DNA of 64,000 nt from Portunus trituberculatus (GCF_017591435.1 NC_059296.1:4187001-4251000), one strand, 5' to 3'. Counted from the stretch's first letter, positions 20,161 through 42,190 are shown. The notes: generated by a model from the letters alone, not told the origin. Numbers and translations are program-made.

Positions 20161-21849
20161 CAGTGCTGGCGCCCCCAATAATTCGAGTGACCCCGCCTTT
20201 ATGTCCACGTCTGACCTGCGCTTCGTTAGTGGTTATTCATACTCGTCAACGGGTGAAAAGGCACCATTAAGATACTCTTTTTTCCCCGAACTTTATTGCT
20301 ATATGAATTAGAGGCGTCTCCGCCCCGCCTGCTCTTGCCCACGCCTATTCTTTCCTCCCGTCTCCTCATTTCCTCCCCCGACTGTTGACTCCGAAAGCAG
20401 TGACACTTCTTCCTTCTTCTTCTTCCTTTTCTCGAAGTCTTCTTTCTCTTTTTGTAAGTGTCGATGATGGAAAAGAATGGTGAGGTAATGACTCCACAGA
20501 ATGGTAATGGTGATGGCTTTGTGGTGGTGGTATGGGTGATGCGGGCTTTCTAGGGGTGTAGCAGGATGTGAGGGAGAGTCTTCAAGATTTCAGCAATAGA
20601 TGTTCAGCTTAGACTCAAATTAGAGCTTTCTGGATCTGATCTTTGTTATTGCCGTCTATCACACTATTTTGTTCTCAGACAGTTTATAATATTTCCTCAG
20701 TAATCAGTAACAAATAGTCAGCGAGCTTAAGGAATATCTCATATATCAGTATTTCTTTTAATAAGGAGAACATTGTGTCACTGAAGTTTTGCATCTTATT
20801 AATGTCTAAAATGTTATTCGTTATTTGGCTGGACACTAATTGAAGGGTGCAAGAACATATATTTTGCTTCACGTTGGCTTTACTTAAACCAGAAATTTCT
20901 AAGCTCCGGGGGCTCGCCGAAACTAGTTCAGAGCTTTTGTTACTGAGCAAGTGATCTTTGAGGCGCTTGTCCAGCGGCGGAAACTGAAAGCCATGGACAT
21001 GTCTACAAATACTGAGTTAATGTTTGCTTAAAGGACACAGAATATACGATGCTTGAGTAAATTTTCCAGCTGACAATGAAAAATATACACACATGTATTG
21101 AGTTGAATCAAGTGGAGCACAAACAAGTGTAAGTTGATTTGCTTGATTTTCCACAAGAAAACCCTTGTAGTTTTCAAGCGTAGTGTTCTTTGGTGAAGTA
21201 GACAGAGTGAGGAAGCTTTAGTGACATTTAGGTCTGTGGTATGTTGGATGCAATGCCATGACCCGCTTCCCCAAGGGCACGAGCAGCCTCCTCGAGAAAG
21301 CGCCGGGAAGCACGGAAGGGAAACTCAATTATGAAACCATTTATGCTTCACTAAACATGAATATTCCCCTGAAAATCATGCTTAACGCTAGTTGTGCGGC
21401 CTTCAGACAGAGCCAGCACGCGACGGCCTGTGATGGCGAGCGTGCGCCTTGCCCCTACCCAAGAGAGGCCACGACCTCACGTCGGCTTAACCCACTGAGC
21501 CCAAAGCAAGACGAGTGAAGCACACTGAATTGACCCTTACCTCTACATGGCGAGGCTCTGCTGCCACAAAGTGCTTACAACATTGTGGTGACATCAATGA
21601 AATCCTCCACTGCACTATCATATTTCAACAAAACGTAATTGTGCATGTTATGTGATTCTGACTTCTTGAGAACATGGTGGAAAGGAGAGAAGAAAAGAAA
21701 AGAAAGAAAAACAAAAAGAAAAGTTCATAATTCTGTGGTCTGTCCGTGAAAACACACCACGCTATCTCACAGGAGAAGGTTACAGGACCCCGAGTTGAGA
21801 TCTAGACAAGGAAAAAGATAAAAGATAAACAAAAAAAACATATGGTGAA

Positions 21850-21850
<1 letters not shown>
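20161..21850. other. Unique sequence with one AT-rich ORF
   Basis: A balanced island at 20165-20330 contains CAATAATTCGAG, GTTATTCATACT and GAATTAGAGG. An 88-aa minus-strand frame (20684-20950) ends in a hydrophobic Leu/Ile-rich stretch but resembles no known family. The right end (21680-21720) is AAAG-rich. Confidence 0.4.

Positions 21851-21926
<76 letters not shown>
21851..21926. repeat. (AC)n microsatellite, 38 units
   Basis: Uninterrupted AC dinucleotides; one of the few AC-oriented arrays in the left half. Confidence 0.97.
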
Positions 21927-23967
<2,041 letters not shown>

Positions 23968-24072
23968 GGACAGGAAGACGCACAGACGCTCAGAGCCGCT
24001 TATGCAAATGACACAAATGGAACACGATTTCGTTACAGAGAGTAGCAGCGGCCACCCTGGGAAGACGATACA

Positions 24073-24158
24073 GAGGAGGAGGAGGAGGAGGAGGAGGAGG
24101 AGGAGGAGGAGGAGGAGGAGGAGGAGGAGGAGGAGGAGGAGGAGGAGGAGGAGGAGGA
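24073..24158. repeat. (GAG)n trinucleotide array, ~28 units
   Basis: Near-perfect GGA repeats followed by AAGAAAGAGAAG, a polypurine tract able in principle to form triplex DNA. Confidence 0.95.
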
Positions 24159-24241
24159 AGAAGAAAGAGAAGAAATGAAGAGGAAGAGGAGAAGACGGAA
24201 AGAGGATCAGAAAAGAGAAACGGAGTAGAAGAACAACCACG

Positions 24242-24243
<2 letters not shown>

Positions 24244-24294
<51 letters not shown>
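24244..24294. repeat. (CA)n microsatellite, ~25 units
   Basis: Complementary to the GT array 280 bp upstream, so the two are potential hairpin partners. Confidence 0.97.

Positions 24295-26846
<2,552 letters not shown>

Positions 26847-26908
<62 letters not shown>
26847..26908. repeat. (TC)n, ~30 units; start of CT run
   Basis: First of nine successive arrays (26847-34101) that all show CT on the + strand. Confidence 0.97.
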
Positions 26909-26909
<1 letters not shown>

Positions 26910-27603
26910 ACATTTACAACTGTCAATTACTGGAGTTCAGAGTCAATTATCTTCACAATATGTTTTTATAACCCTGATTATTCTATAAAACATATGTATA
27001 TCTGGACACTTAGAAGTATTTTTATCATCAATGCTGTCTGGCTTTACTCACCCCTCCACCACCTCCCCCCCACACACACACCACTCACTCTGAATAGCTG
27101 AAGGAGTCAAACACAAACAGAGTGAGTCAAGCCGCGCACCTCAGGGCCTTCGCGCCGCCTCCAAGCACCGCTTCGGACAATTCGGACAAGGAGACGAGAG
27201 TCATCATGTAAATTGACTCTGGTGTCCCAAACCTAGACCCCTGAACCCTTGACGCCCACCTCCCGCCCCGAGCTGTTGTGAGGGACTCTGGGAAGCAACT
27301 ATTGATGATGCTCTCTTCTTATTCCTCCTCCTGATCCTCTTTTAGTCCCCTTTGTATATGAATCTTTATCACTCCTCCTTTTGTCTTCCTCTTGTAAGTC
27401 ATAATATTGTTTTATTATCTCCTCTCTTTCCTCCTCTGGTTTGCTCTTCCTTCATTGATTCTTATTTCTTCTTTTTCGATTATTTTCTTTTATTTTTTTC
27501 TTCTCCACTTCCTCTTTTCCCTATGGTAAGTGGGAACACGCAAATGAAAGAATTACGAAGATGGAAGAACAAAGGAACACTGATGCTCTCCCAACTGTCC
27601 AAC

Positions 27604-27606
<3 letters not shown>
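26909..27606. other. Unique sequence, pyrimidine-rich right half
   Basis: 27310-27530 is dominated by CTCCTC/TTCTT without a fixed unit. The long frames across 27352-28041 pass through the CT array and are not coding. Confidence 0.5.

Positions 27607-27672
<66 letters not shown>
27607..27672. repeat. (CT)n microsatellite, ~33 units
   Basis: Uninterrupted CT dinucleotides. Confidence 0.97.
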
Positions 27673-27674
<2 letters not shown>

Positions 27675-28188
27675 CTATACCGCCCTCCATCGACTTGTCA
27701 TAATATTATTTCACGTCCCCCGTACTCATTCTTCAGTGTTCATGGTTTCCTTCGAACTCTTCCTTCCTTTTCTTATATTCCCCCTTGGACTCAAAAGGTC
27801 GAGGGACACATTGCCGGTGACTTCCAAAGCAAACTGTCAACGTGTGTTTATTTTTCTCGCCTCTCGTATGAACAGCAACGGTAAGCGCCACATCACCTCA
27901 GAGTTATGCGGTGATTATGATTCCAGCTTCTCTTTTACGTGTCCATTATGGGGCGACAATAAACGAGTATTCTTTTTTTTTTTTTCTGCAGCTTTCCTTT
28001 TATTCACCTCCTTGACCCGCCGCCTCCATCCGTGTCAATAATAAATAATGGTGTGGGCGGAGGGAGGACGGTTGGTTGTTCATACATGTTTCTGTTTAAG
28101 ATCAAACTCTCCAACGGTGTCTATCTAAAAGTCCTTTCCGACAACACCGTGGACGTGACTCACTCTTCTAAACAGTCCAGTCACCCAC

Positions 28189-28189
<1 letters not shown>
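27673..28189. other. Unique noncoding sequence
   Basis: Contains a T13 run near 27971. No gene recognised. Confidence 0.5.

Positions 28190-28259
<70 letters not shown>
28190..28259. repeat. (TC)n microsatellite, ~35 units
   Basis: Uninterrupted CT dinucleotides, followed by CCACC/CCAGCC-rich sequence. Confidence 0.97.
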
Positions 28260-28263
<4 letters not shown>

Positions 28264-29633
28264 AGCCACATAACCACCCAGCCACCCCCCATTCCTTTCC
28301 TCTTCGTCTCACTCCTTCTTACCCGCTACGCTTCTCGCCTCTTTGGGTGTGCGGTGCTGATCAGTCTCGAGTCATGGCAAGAGCGGCTAATGACGATGAT
28401 CCAGTGCAAATATCAAGAGATGGATGGCTGGTGTTAAGCAGAAGTGAAGTGTTCTTTTTGTTATCAGTTAAGAAAGGGAAAGAGATGGTATGCTAAGATT
28501 CGCTTTAATTAACTGCACGATCTGCTTTAAGACAAGAGCTTACCTGATCTACCTTACCGCTCTACGTACACGAACCACTGACACGTCCAAATTACTGACC
28601 ACAGGCACTGACGCATCAGAGGTTATCGTTTCGTTCTTCTTCACGCTGTCTTATGGATTATGTTTCTTCCATCATCACCGTCTGCACCCTTCACTCTCCA
28701 GCATCGTACCCTGGCTGGCCCCGCAGGCGTCACCTCTGTATCCATTGAGAGAACATGCCCCTCAACCCTGCTGGGAGTTTCTTGACGGATCTGCTGTCTC
28801 CTGGTGGTATATGTACCCTGCTCATGTTCCTGGTATTGAATTCTTCTTAAGGTAACTAATTTTTATGTCCATGTATCTGCTTTTTTTCTATTATCTTTCT
28901 TCCGAACTTTTAGGTCAGCTTGTCGGCTCCAATCTCCTGCCAGGGTCCATGTCCCTCTTCCCACGTGTAGTTCACAGCGGGGACATCACCAGGGGCCGCT
29001 ATATATACGCATGTCGACAGATCCTCACGTTCCACTATTGTTTCTTGGTTCCCCGCAGCAATTTGTCTGTCAGTCTATTTATCTTCCAAGAGTAGCCCCT
29101 TAACAGGTCTTTCACTGAATGGATGTTTGTTCAGTTAACTGGCACGTACTACATTTTAACTCACATCGCTCTGGAATATCAAAGAAGCAGGAACGCACAG
29201 GATCGATCACATTTTAGCGAGGCCTCAACCATGCCTACTTAGCTAACGAACTCTACGTTTTGCATGGTAAGGGCACCACTCACCAACCTCCTGATATCAG
29301 CGTGTTCTTTGCGGACAGAGAGCGTGTTACAAGCAAGAATCAACGCAAATTACCCATCATTAGCAAACCTTGACCTCTTTCGGCCCAGTGAGCACCAATC
29401 AGATACACCCACTCTCTCCCTAAACAAGAGCCAATCACATGCTTGAGAAAGGGAGAGAAAGAAGAGTCTAGCCGTGACGATAATGCGAACAGATTACGAC
29501 CCAAAGTGTTGCGTAATACGTGACCGACATCGACCCCCCGTGAAGCCATTGTTCCTCCTCCAGGCAAAGCATTGTACGCCACACGGATTCACTGTATATT
29601 CTTGCTTCAGCCTCGTCTCAGTCTAGCCACCCC

Positions 29634-29635
<2 letters not shown>
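28260..29635. other. Unique noncoding sequence
   Basis: A 121-aa frame (28490-28855, +) and smaller frames have no recognisable domains. No RNA gene or mobile element seen. Confidence 0.45.

Positions 29636-29690
<55 letters not shown>
29636..29690. repeat. (TC)n microsatellite, ~27 units
   Basis: Uninterrupted TC dinucleotides. Confidence 0.97.
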
Positions 29691-29693
<3 letters not shown>

Positions 29694-30220
29694 CCGCTAC
29701 TCGTTACCACACTCCTCGTCCAGGCAGAGTCCCGCTACTCCTTGCTTCACTTCCAATGCTCCTCGCTGCTTATATACACCAAAAAAAGGGACAAAAGGTG
29801 CCATTATTCAACGAGCAGAGGAACAAGGACTATCAAAATTATGGGCTGTCTTGAAACCTTCTTCCTGGCCATCCAGAACGCCTCTCAACTCACTACTACT
29901 CTTCATCGTGTTGGTCGTCATCTCTCCCCGTCTTCTCTCACCCTTCTTGCTTCTATCTAACCATTCACCTCTCAGCCAGCCTCTCCCGCATCACTCTCCG
30001 CGGCTACTCGATTCGCCCCACTGCTCCTCCTCTCACCCGGTCCTTCCCTCTCTCACCCCACTGCTTCCTGCCGCTCCCCCTTTTGTGGCCCCTTGACCGG
30101 GCACCACCCAGCCCCCGCCGCCCCCCAGCCGCGAGAGTGCAGCAGGGGGCCGCCCACCACGCTCAGCTTATCAGGCAGGTCAACTCAGCGTCCGAGCAAC
30201 AATAACACGCCCTCGCCCTC

Positions 30221-30224
<4 letters not shown>
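29691..30224. other. C/T-rich noncoding sequence
   Basis: Markedly pyrimidine-rich from 29890 to 30130 (CTCAC, CCCGCC words). Long frames reflect composition. Confidence 0.5.

Positions 30225-30265
<41 letters not shown>
30225..30265. repeat. (CT)n microsatellite, ~20 units
   Basis: Uninterrupted CT dinucleotides. Confidence 0.96.
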
Positions 30266-30269
<4 letters not shown>

Positions 30270-30490
30270 CAAATTTACGGCGCCTCTGCATATTATCTTT
30301 AGTTTATAATGGAGAGCGCTGTGCTGCCTCACGCCCCGGCCTTCCTCAGGAGATGCTATAAGGGGTTTTTCCATAAAGGCACACTCCGCGCCGTCTGTGA
30401 ATCTAATCATATGAATGCAAATCTAAATGCCCTTTCCCGCGCCGTGTGATTGCACTGTCTCATCACTTAAAAGGACTTCAGCTAGGAACG

Positions 30491-30493
<3 letters not shown>
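30266..30493. other. Short island with octamer-like site
   Basis: 30400-30425 reads AATCATATGAATGCAAATC, containing ATGCAAAT, the POU octamer word, next to TAATCATATG. Possible regulatory element. Confidence 0.35.

Positions 30494-30567
<74 letters not shown>
30494..30567. repeat. (TC)n microsatellite, ~37 units
   Basis: Uninterrupted CT dinucleotides ending at CCATGTATGTATG. Confidence 0.97.
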
Positions 30568-30574
<7 letters not shown>

Positions 30575-30920
30575 GTATGTTTAACTGACAAATCTGCACG
30601 CGCCACGATTTAATTTTCATCTTGCTTTCCAACTCCTTTTTTTTTCTCTCTCTCTTCTGGTATTCAAATTTTAACCTTTAATTTCCTTTATTGGCGAAGC
30701 TCTTAATGCTCTACTGTTCCTCCTCCTCCTCCTCCTCCTCTTCCTCCTCCTCCTCCTCTTCGTGGCTGACCCGCTGCTCCGGTATTCCCGCTGCACCCGG
30801 CCGGCACCTTTGGGCACTGAGTAATTGGCACTTGTGAAATCGGTGCCAGCGCGGCCTTGACTCTCCTTGCTTCTCTCGCCATCCACACTGACCTCTCCCT
30901 TTCTCTTCCTTCCCTCAAAC

Positions 30921-30925
<5 letters not shown>
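30568..30925. other. Unique sequence with (CCT)n patch
   Basis: TCCTCC repeats at 30718-30760 and a T9 run near 30640; otherwise unremarkable. Confidence 0.5.

Positions 30926-30994
<69 letters not shown>
30926..30994. repeat. (TC)n microsatellite, ~34 units
   Basis: Uninterrupted CT dinucleotides. Confidence 0.97.
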
Positions 30995-30999
<5 letters not shown>

Positions 31000-31070
31000 G
31001 TTTCACTGTTTTTGTGTTTCTTTTTTTTTACGTTGCGTCTGTGTCTTCAATGTCTCATCTTTATTTGAAT

Positions 31071-31073
<3 letters not shown>

Positions 31074-31138
<65 letters not shown>
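31074..31138. repeat. (TC)n microsatellite, ~32 units
   Basis: Uninterrupted CT dinucleotides, only 80 bp after the previous array. Confidence 0.97.
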
Positions 31139-32774
<1,636 letters not shown>

Positions 32775-32799
32775 CACCACCACCACCACCACCACCACC
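32775..32799. repeat. (CAC)n short array
   Basis: About eight CAC units followed by CCCCC. Confidence 0.9.
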
Positions 32800-34027
32800 C
32801 CCGGCTTTTCCTCCTCACAGTCATCCTCCACCACTCCAGCTTCTCCTCCCGTCGCCCTCTGACCTCCGTGGCCTTGATCTTTCCGTGAGAAGCGCGCCCA
32901 GGTAGAGTGACCAGCGGGGTGACGACACCTGTAAACAGCTTGGCGGCGCTCGGCCTTGACGGGACGGTGGCGCCTGACGTCACGATCTTGGTGCTGACGA
33001 CACGCGCCGCCCACCCTAAATGGCCTCCCTCCCAGACCCTGTTTATGGGAGTGATTTATACTGGCGAGCCCTGACTGTGGACCGAAGGAAATGTGTATAG
33101 TGTACGTCAGGAGATTAAATATTTGTGATGTGTTGGTCTGTGAATGGCGGTAGTGTCAGTTTTTTGTCGCTCCAAGTGTTTGTTTATCTTCCCTCCAATG
33201 AAGACTGGTTTGGATGTTAAAAATAAATGTGTAAGTATTTAGGTACAGGTAAAAAAACTGCGTCGTATATGAGACTTAGCAAGAATAAGGTGGAAAGTGT
33301 TCCAGGAATCAAATCAGTTTACCTCTCGTTCCTCGGAGGTGTTGAAGGCTGAGGGGTGTGAGAGGAACGCGGGAAAAGTAATATGTCTAGCAGTTTACGA
33401 GGGACGCAACAACACACACAGGAAACAAAGAAGGACGGCAAGGAGTTCTCACCGTATTGTGTTTCTCAGTGGTGGCCGAGCGGTGCCCCGAACACTGACG
33501 AATGAGGAGAGCGATGACAGGATTCCTCGTTGTGGGAGATAAACGTTTTCAACATACATCTCTCCCTCAGCGACGGAGCGAAACAAAAACACGAAATGCC
33601 GAGTCCTCTTGAGTTTCAGCGGTGATACATAAGTTCCCTTGAGAAAGTGTGCTTTGGAATAAGAAAAAAATAATCCCCTCTTGTACTTTACGGCCTTGGG
33701 TGCTCCGGGAAAGGCTCTGCGGTGCACTTATGTCATGAAAACGAACTGAACTCTTTATGGAAGTGATGTTTTATGCATTGGAACGTCTCCGATTTAGCTC
33801 TTACTTCTGGCAAATTTCCTTCGGCTTTCACTCAGACTGTATAATTTACCTGGAAAAGCACAGCACGTCTCCTCCATCACAAGCTCCACCTGCGAGAGCT
33901 CCTCCTCCACCCACTTCTCCCTCCTCCGCCCACTCCTCCCTCCTCCACGTCGCGAGCACCTCACCTCGCCTCCTCCTCTCCAGTATACCACACATTCCCA
34001 CAATAGATAAATGTATTCTCTCTTTCT

Positions 34028-34034
<7 letters not shown>
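32800..34034. other. Unique noncoding sequence
   Basis: GC-balanced 32830-33060, then mixed. A perfect tRNA A-box word (TGGCCGAGCGG) at about 33472 lacks a B-box downstream. 33860-33990 is C/T-rich. Confidence 0.45.

Positions 34035-34101
<67 letters not shown>
34035..34101. repeat. (TC)n, ~33 units; end of CT run
   Basis: Preceded by imperfect TCTTTC units from 34018. Last of the nine CT arrays in a row. Confidence 0.96.
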
Positions 34102-36760
<2,659 letters not shown>

Positions 36761-37240
36761 TCGGCAGGTGCTCACTTGATAGCATATATTTCACTGATAG
36801 CTCGCCTCGAACACGCCCTCGCAGATATACAGTGCATAAATACACGGTCATAAATAGCCGTGCGCACAATATGTACACGATATTGAGCACAAAAACGCTA
36901 ATGCAGCCACAGTAGCGACTCGACAGTGGTGACCGAGTGTCGAACAGCCGGGCAAATATATCACCGGACAGGCCGCCTCCCTTGTACACTAACAGGCCAA
37001 CACCTTTATCGGGACGCGCCACTGTTCCTCATCTCCTCGGAGACCTTTGGCGCCACGCATTAGCACCGTCTCGGGCTCGGCTTTGCCCCGTCGTCCTGAC
37101 AATACCCGCGGCTGGACATGATCTATTGCCGTTGCTAAATTACTATCCTCCCATCGGCAATTAATTATATGTACGATCATGCCGATAATCTGCCGGCGGA
37201 TAATTGAGTGAGTGGCGCGGCAAACTGCGGAGTGGATGGC
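36761..37240. other. Candidate regulatory island
   Basis: Unique sequence with GTGCATAAATACACGGTC, CATAAATAGCCGTG, GGCAATTAATTATATG and GCGGATAATTGAG. The mix of AT-rich homeodomain-like words in GC-balanced DNA without frames suggests conserved noncoding sequence. Conservation was not tested. Confidence 0.35.
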
Positions 37241-37849
37241 TGCGTCATATTTAAAAGTCACCCACCAATTTGTCGACGGGGGTCCGTGGTTATTGGGATT
37301 CTGGCTACCGTGCGGGGATCGGGTGTGGCAGGGGCCACTGTGTGTCCTGTTGACTCCGCCTTACAATATTCCTTTGCCAAATTCAGGCACAATGAGGCGC
37401 AGATGACAGCAGGAGTAAAGGATGAAGCAAAGCGCCAAAGTACACCGAAAAAATATAAGCCATGGAACGCCTGATAACTATATAATATTGAAGCAAGACT
37501 AAAAAAAAAGAAAAGTGAAAGGCGACAGAAAAGGAAACAAAATTATTTACTGAAGAAAGTAACATGACAAAATAATAATTCACAAGCGACGGGAGTTAAA
37601 AACAATGAAGCGAAGGTGGAAAGTAGCGTGAGTGTTTGGGCTGAAAGGCGCACTGCAGTGCCAATACGTGCCTGTGGGACGCACACGCCACCTAGCTGCT
37701 CCTCCCGGTGCTAACGAGAGAGTATCTTTTTCACTAGTCTTTATCGTCGCCCTGTATCAGCTGGAGGGAAGCCAAGTGAAAGGCTGCCTGCTTGTGACGG
37801 CCAGCTGCTTGTTGTTTAAGATTAAGGCCGGAACCATGGACAGGCAGGG
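37241..37849. other. Unique noncoding sequence
   Basis: Frames at 37208-37474 and 37632-37865 (+) are unrecognised. A10 run near 37502. Confidence 0.5.
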
Positions 37850-38060
37850 CGGGGCAGCCAATTAGCGGCTCTGATTCTATCATTGCACAGCCTCCGTCCC
37901 GTTGTTGGGCGAAGGCTGCACCGTTTAGGACAATGGCGAATACATAAACGCTTACTTACGAAACCATTTACCGGGTTGGGATCTGATAGCCAAGCCGATA
38001 TTTCTCTTAATTTCATGAATGCGTCCCCTCATCGCCACTAATGGCGGCCCTTAGTCTCAG
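37850..38060. other. Candidate regulatory island
   Basis: GCCAATTAGCGGC, CAATGGCGAATACATAAACG, CTTAATTTCATGAATGCG and CACTAATGGCGG lie within 200 bp. CCAAT and TAAT words are frequent and there are no frames of note. Confidence 0.3.
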
Positions 38061-38992
38061 GTGCCCGGTGACGCCCCTGCAGCCACGGCCTCTCGCCCTC
38101 TGCGTCAAGATAACTCACGCCACCGAGACGTGCGTCACCTCTGCGCCAACCTTTGGGTGGCAAGCATTGCCGCTGGGCAGCGACTGTGTGCACCAATCAC
38201 CTTTACTCTATCATTACCGAAGAGTAAAAACAATTTAAAGAAGACAGATACGAAAACCAAAGGCAAGAGGTTGTAATGTATGTCTATTATTGTATGAAGG
38301 TTTAATACAACTGGCTAAACTTTCTTGTGAATAGCTTTTGTCAGCGGGGCCTAGCTTTATCCTGGGGAATCGCATCAACATCGTGCCCTTTAGGAAGATG
38401 TCGCTCGCATGTTACTCCATGTAATTGTGGCACAGCTCGGTAACGTCAGTGAGGCGATGGTTGCTGGGAGATCCACACCAAGGAGGAAAATTGGGAATAG
38501 TTTACTACACAAGATTGACAACCTGCTCGTTTTTCCTGCTTGGCGCCCTGCGGGTCCTGACATTTTGCTGCGACTGAGCATCGATCACTGGCGGCGGGGA
38601 AACATCTCATTATCCTTCACAGCCCTTACCATTTGGGTTTTTCCCCTCTTCGTCTCTTTCTCCTCACCTGTAAGTCTCCCTACCTCACCTAACTCCTCTC
38701 CCACCTCCACCTCCACCTCCTCCTCTTCCTCCTCCTTGCTCTCATAAAATATTCCAGGACGAGTGACAACCCTCAGCGGGACAAAGTATAGCTTCAGTGT
38801 ACCTAAGGGCAATAATTTACCTTCGGCAATTTTCTCCTCTCGCCTTTATGTTTCAGGCTGGTACTGACTTTTGTACGTCCTTATTTTTTATTCTTCCAAG
38901 CACTTTAGCTTCAAGACAATGCTCCTGCATTTTTTTTCTGTCTCTCCTTCTCTCTCTCTTTTTTTTTGCCTTTCAGTTCAAAAATTGTATAA
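38061..38992. other. Unique noncoding sequence
   Basis: Ends in a strong acceptor-like tract, CTCTCTCTTTTTTTTTGCC then TTTCAG at 38971-38976, but every frame after it closes before the exon-like segment below. Confidence 0.45.
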
Positions 38993-39178
38993 ACCGGATC
39001 AGATTACACGAATTCTGAGTTACGTGTGTCAGGGACGATAAAGACTGTCGAGGAAAATTTCGTATACAGTGATTTAACCGATCGCTTAACATTTCTGCAT
39101 GATCAATTGAAGACAGACTCGACCGTAAATTATTGCATGGCACCAAGAGAAATCCTGACCCATGTAGATCAAGAGAAG
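38993..39178 (+). other. Weak exon-like open segment
   Basis: Open frame ending in phase 0 at GAGAAG|GTAAGG (GT at 39179), a good donor. Its last 50 codons read ...NFVYSDLTDRLTFLHDQLK... and ...MAPREILTHVDQEK, with ordinary protein-like composition. The nearby strong acceptor at 38976 is out of frame (a stop intervenes at 38990), and no other good acceptor is visible. Family unknown; chance is quite possible. Confidence 0.18.
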
Positions 39179-39257
39179 GTAAGGTGTGGCGTTACGGTTC
39201 TCTTCGTATAGAGTTTTCATGATCCATCAGTCTGTGAGGGACACGACGACCTGTCTG

Positions 39258-39261
<4 letters not shown>

Positions 39262-39334
<73 letters not shown>
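39262..39334. repeat. (GT)n microsatellite, ~36 units
   Basis: Uninterrupted GT dinucleotides. Confidence 0.97.

Positions 39335-40832
<1,498 letters not shown>

Positions 40833-40909
<77 letters not shown>
40833..40909. repeat. (AC)n microsatellite, ~38 units
   Basis: Uninterrupted AC dinucleotides; inverted partner of the GT array at 40388. Confidence 0.97.
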
Positions 40910-40910
<1 letters not shown>

Positions 40911-41240
40911 CAAAATCTCCTCAACCCATAAAATAAAAATGTTTTCCCGCTTTCTTTCCAGTTTCCTATCCCCTTCCCTCCAGCCCGCCGGTTGATAGCC
41001 CGCGTCCACTTTGCACAAAGCTGACGCACGAAGCGGCTACCCAGAAGTCATCAGGCCGGTTCGATTATGCTAATGTAAATGTGCTCTTGTTGCTGTTGCT
41101 GGTGGTGGTGGTGCTGTTTCGTCCACCTGGCAGCATCGGGAGCAAATCAAGGAGGGGATCACGATAACCAAATGTCAATCGTTACGTAAAAGGAGTAAAA
41201 GGAGGAAAAGAGTAAAATGAGCTTCAAAAACTTTTCAGTC

Positions 41241-41243
<3 letters not shown>
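40910..41243. other. Unique noncoding sequence
   Basis: Short GGTGGTGGTG at 41101; nothing else recognised. Confidence 0.5.

Positions 41244-41314
<71 letters not shown>
41244..41314. repeat. (GA)n microsatellite, ~35 units
   Basis: Uninterrupted AG dinucleotides. Confidence 0.97.
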
Positions 41315-41315
<1 letters not shown>

Positions 41316-41831
41316 CCATAACCACGCCCTTATGACCGTCCTACAATTCGTCAGAGAGCAGAGGAGACACGCAGTTCGAACCACAATCACAATAATTAGA
41401 CACGTAACGTAGAGACACGACACGGGAACCTCAAACACTCCACCAGCAATCACGCATCATCCCAGAGAGAAAACACTCCACCGTTAGCGACCAGTGATGC
41501 TTTAAGACGCTATAAACGCCATAATGAGAGAGCACCATCGCTAAGATTAGTAGTAGTAGCAATAGTAGGAGCAGTAGTAGTGGTTGTGGTAGTAGTTGCA
41601 GTAGCAGTAGTGGTTATTCATGTCTGGCGTCCCTAGGAGGATTTATTAAGTTTACACCGATACTCTGATGACCAACAGCAGCGATGCGTCACAGATAGGG
41701 AGGCGCTACATCCCTCCCGGACTTACCTCGCCTCATTCGGTATTCACATTAATGCTAAACATCCCCCGCGCTAGTGATGGTCCTGATAGCGCCTCACCAC
41801 CATACACACTGGGAGTTTGGCACCTCTCCAC
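41315..41831. other. Unique sequence with degenerate (AGT)n
   Basis: 41547-41615 is an eroded AGTAGT/GGTAGT tract. The rest is GC-balanced and leads into a TATA box. Confidence 0.5.
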
Positions 41832-41890
41832 TATATAAGAGGGTGTTGTGTGGCGCGCCTCCGCAAGAGGGGTTCGTCGCCTGGTGAGTC
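41832..41890 (+). promoter_or_regulatory. Candidate TATA box with downstream donor
   Basis: TATATAAG at 41832-41839 stands alone in GC-balanced DNA. Fifty bases downstream is CTG|GTGAGT (GT at 41884), a good splice donor, and the next strong acceptor (CAG at 41978) would make a ~95-bp intron. There is no ATG between the expected start site (about 41862) and the donor, so any first exon would be untranslated. Suggestive only. Confidence 0.25.
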
Positions 41891-41897
41891 TGTCTTC

Positions 41898-42190
41898 TGC
41901 TGCCTCTATATAAAAATGAACAATGGTTGAATAACATACATTAAATTCTGTTGTATTTATTTTCCGTTTTTCCTTCAGGTGCAAGTCCTCTGATCTGCCA
42001 CAAATTTATCAGAGATCATGTTTTTGTTAAGACAGTCTATTTTGTTGCTTCTATATAAAAAATTATCAATGGTCAAATAACATACGAGTACATTAAATTA
42101 TGTTGTACTTCTTTTTCGTTTTTCCTTCAGGTGCACGTCCTCTGATCTGCCACAAATTAATCAAAGATCAGGTTTTGTAAAGATATTGTC
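41898..42190. repeat. ~150-bp tandem duplication with acceptor-like core
   Basis: Unit 1 starts at 41898 (TGCTGCCTCTATATAAAAA) and unit 2 at 42043 (TGTTGCTTCTATATAAAAA). Both contain CAATGG, AATAACATAC, ACATTAAATT and then TTTTTCCTTCAGGTGCA, followed by GTCCTCTGATCTGCCACAAA. The CAGs end at 41978 and 42130; the difference from the start offset comes from small insertions in unit 2. Each unit thus carries a polypyrimidine-CAG that resembles a 3' splice site. In unit 2 the frame after the CAG stays open for about 40 codons, while in unit 1 it closes at 20. Function unknown. Confidence 0.85.

Noticed and set aside
20684..20950. 88-aa minus-strand ORF as a transposon remnant
   Set aside because: Leu/Ile-rich end fits AT-rich composition; no catalytic motif or repeat borders.
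33465..33540. tRNA gene suggested by TGGCCGAGCGG
   Set aside because: The A-box word is perfect, but no GGTTCGA-type B-box or cloverleaf follows within tRNA distance.
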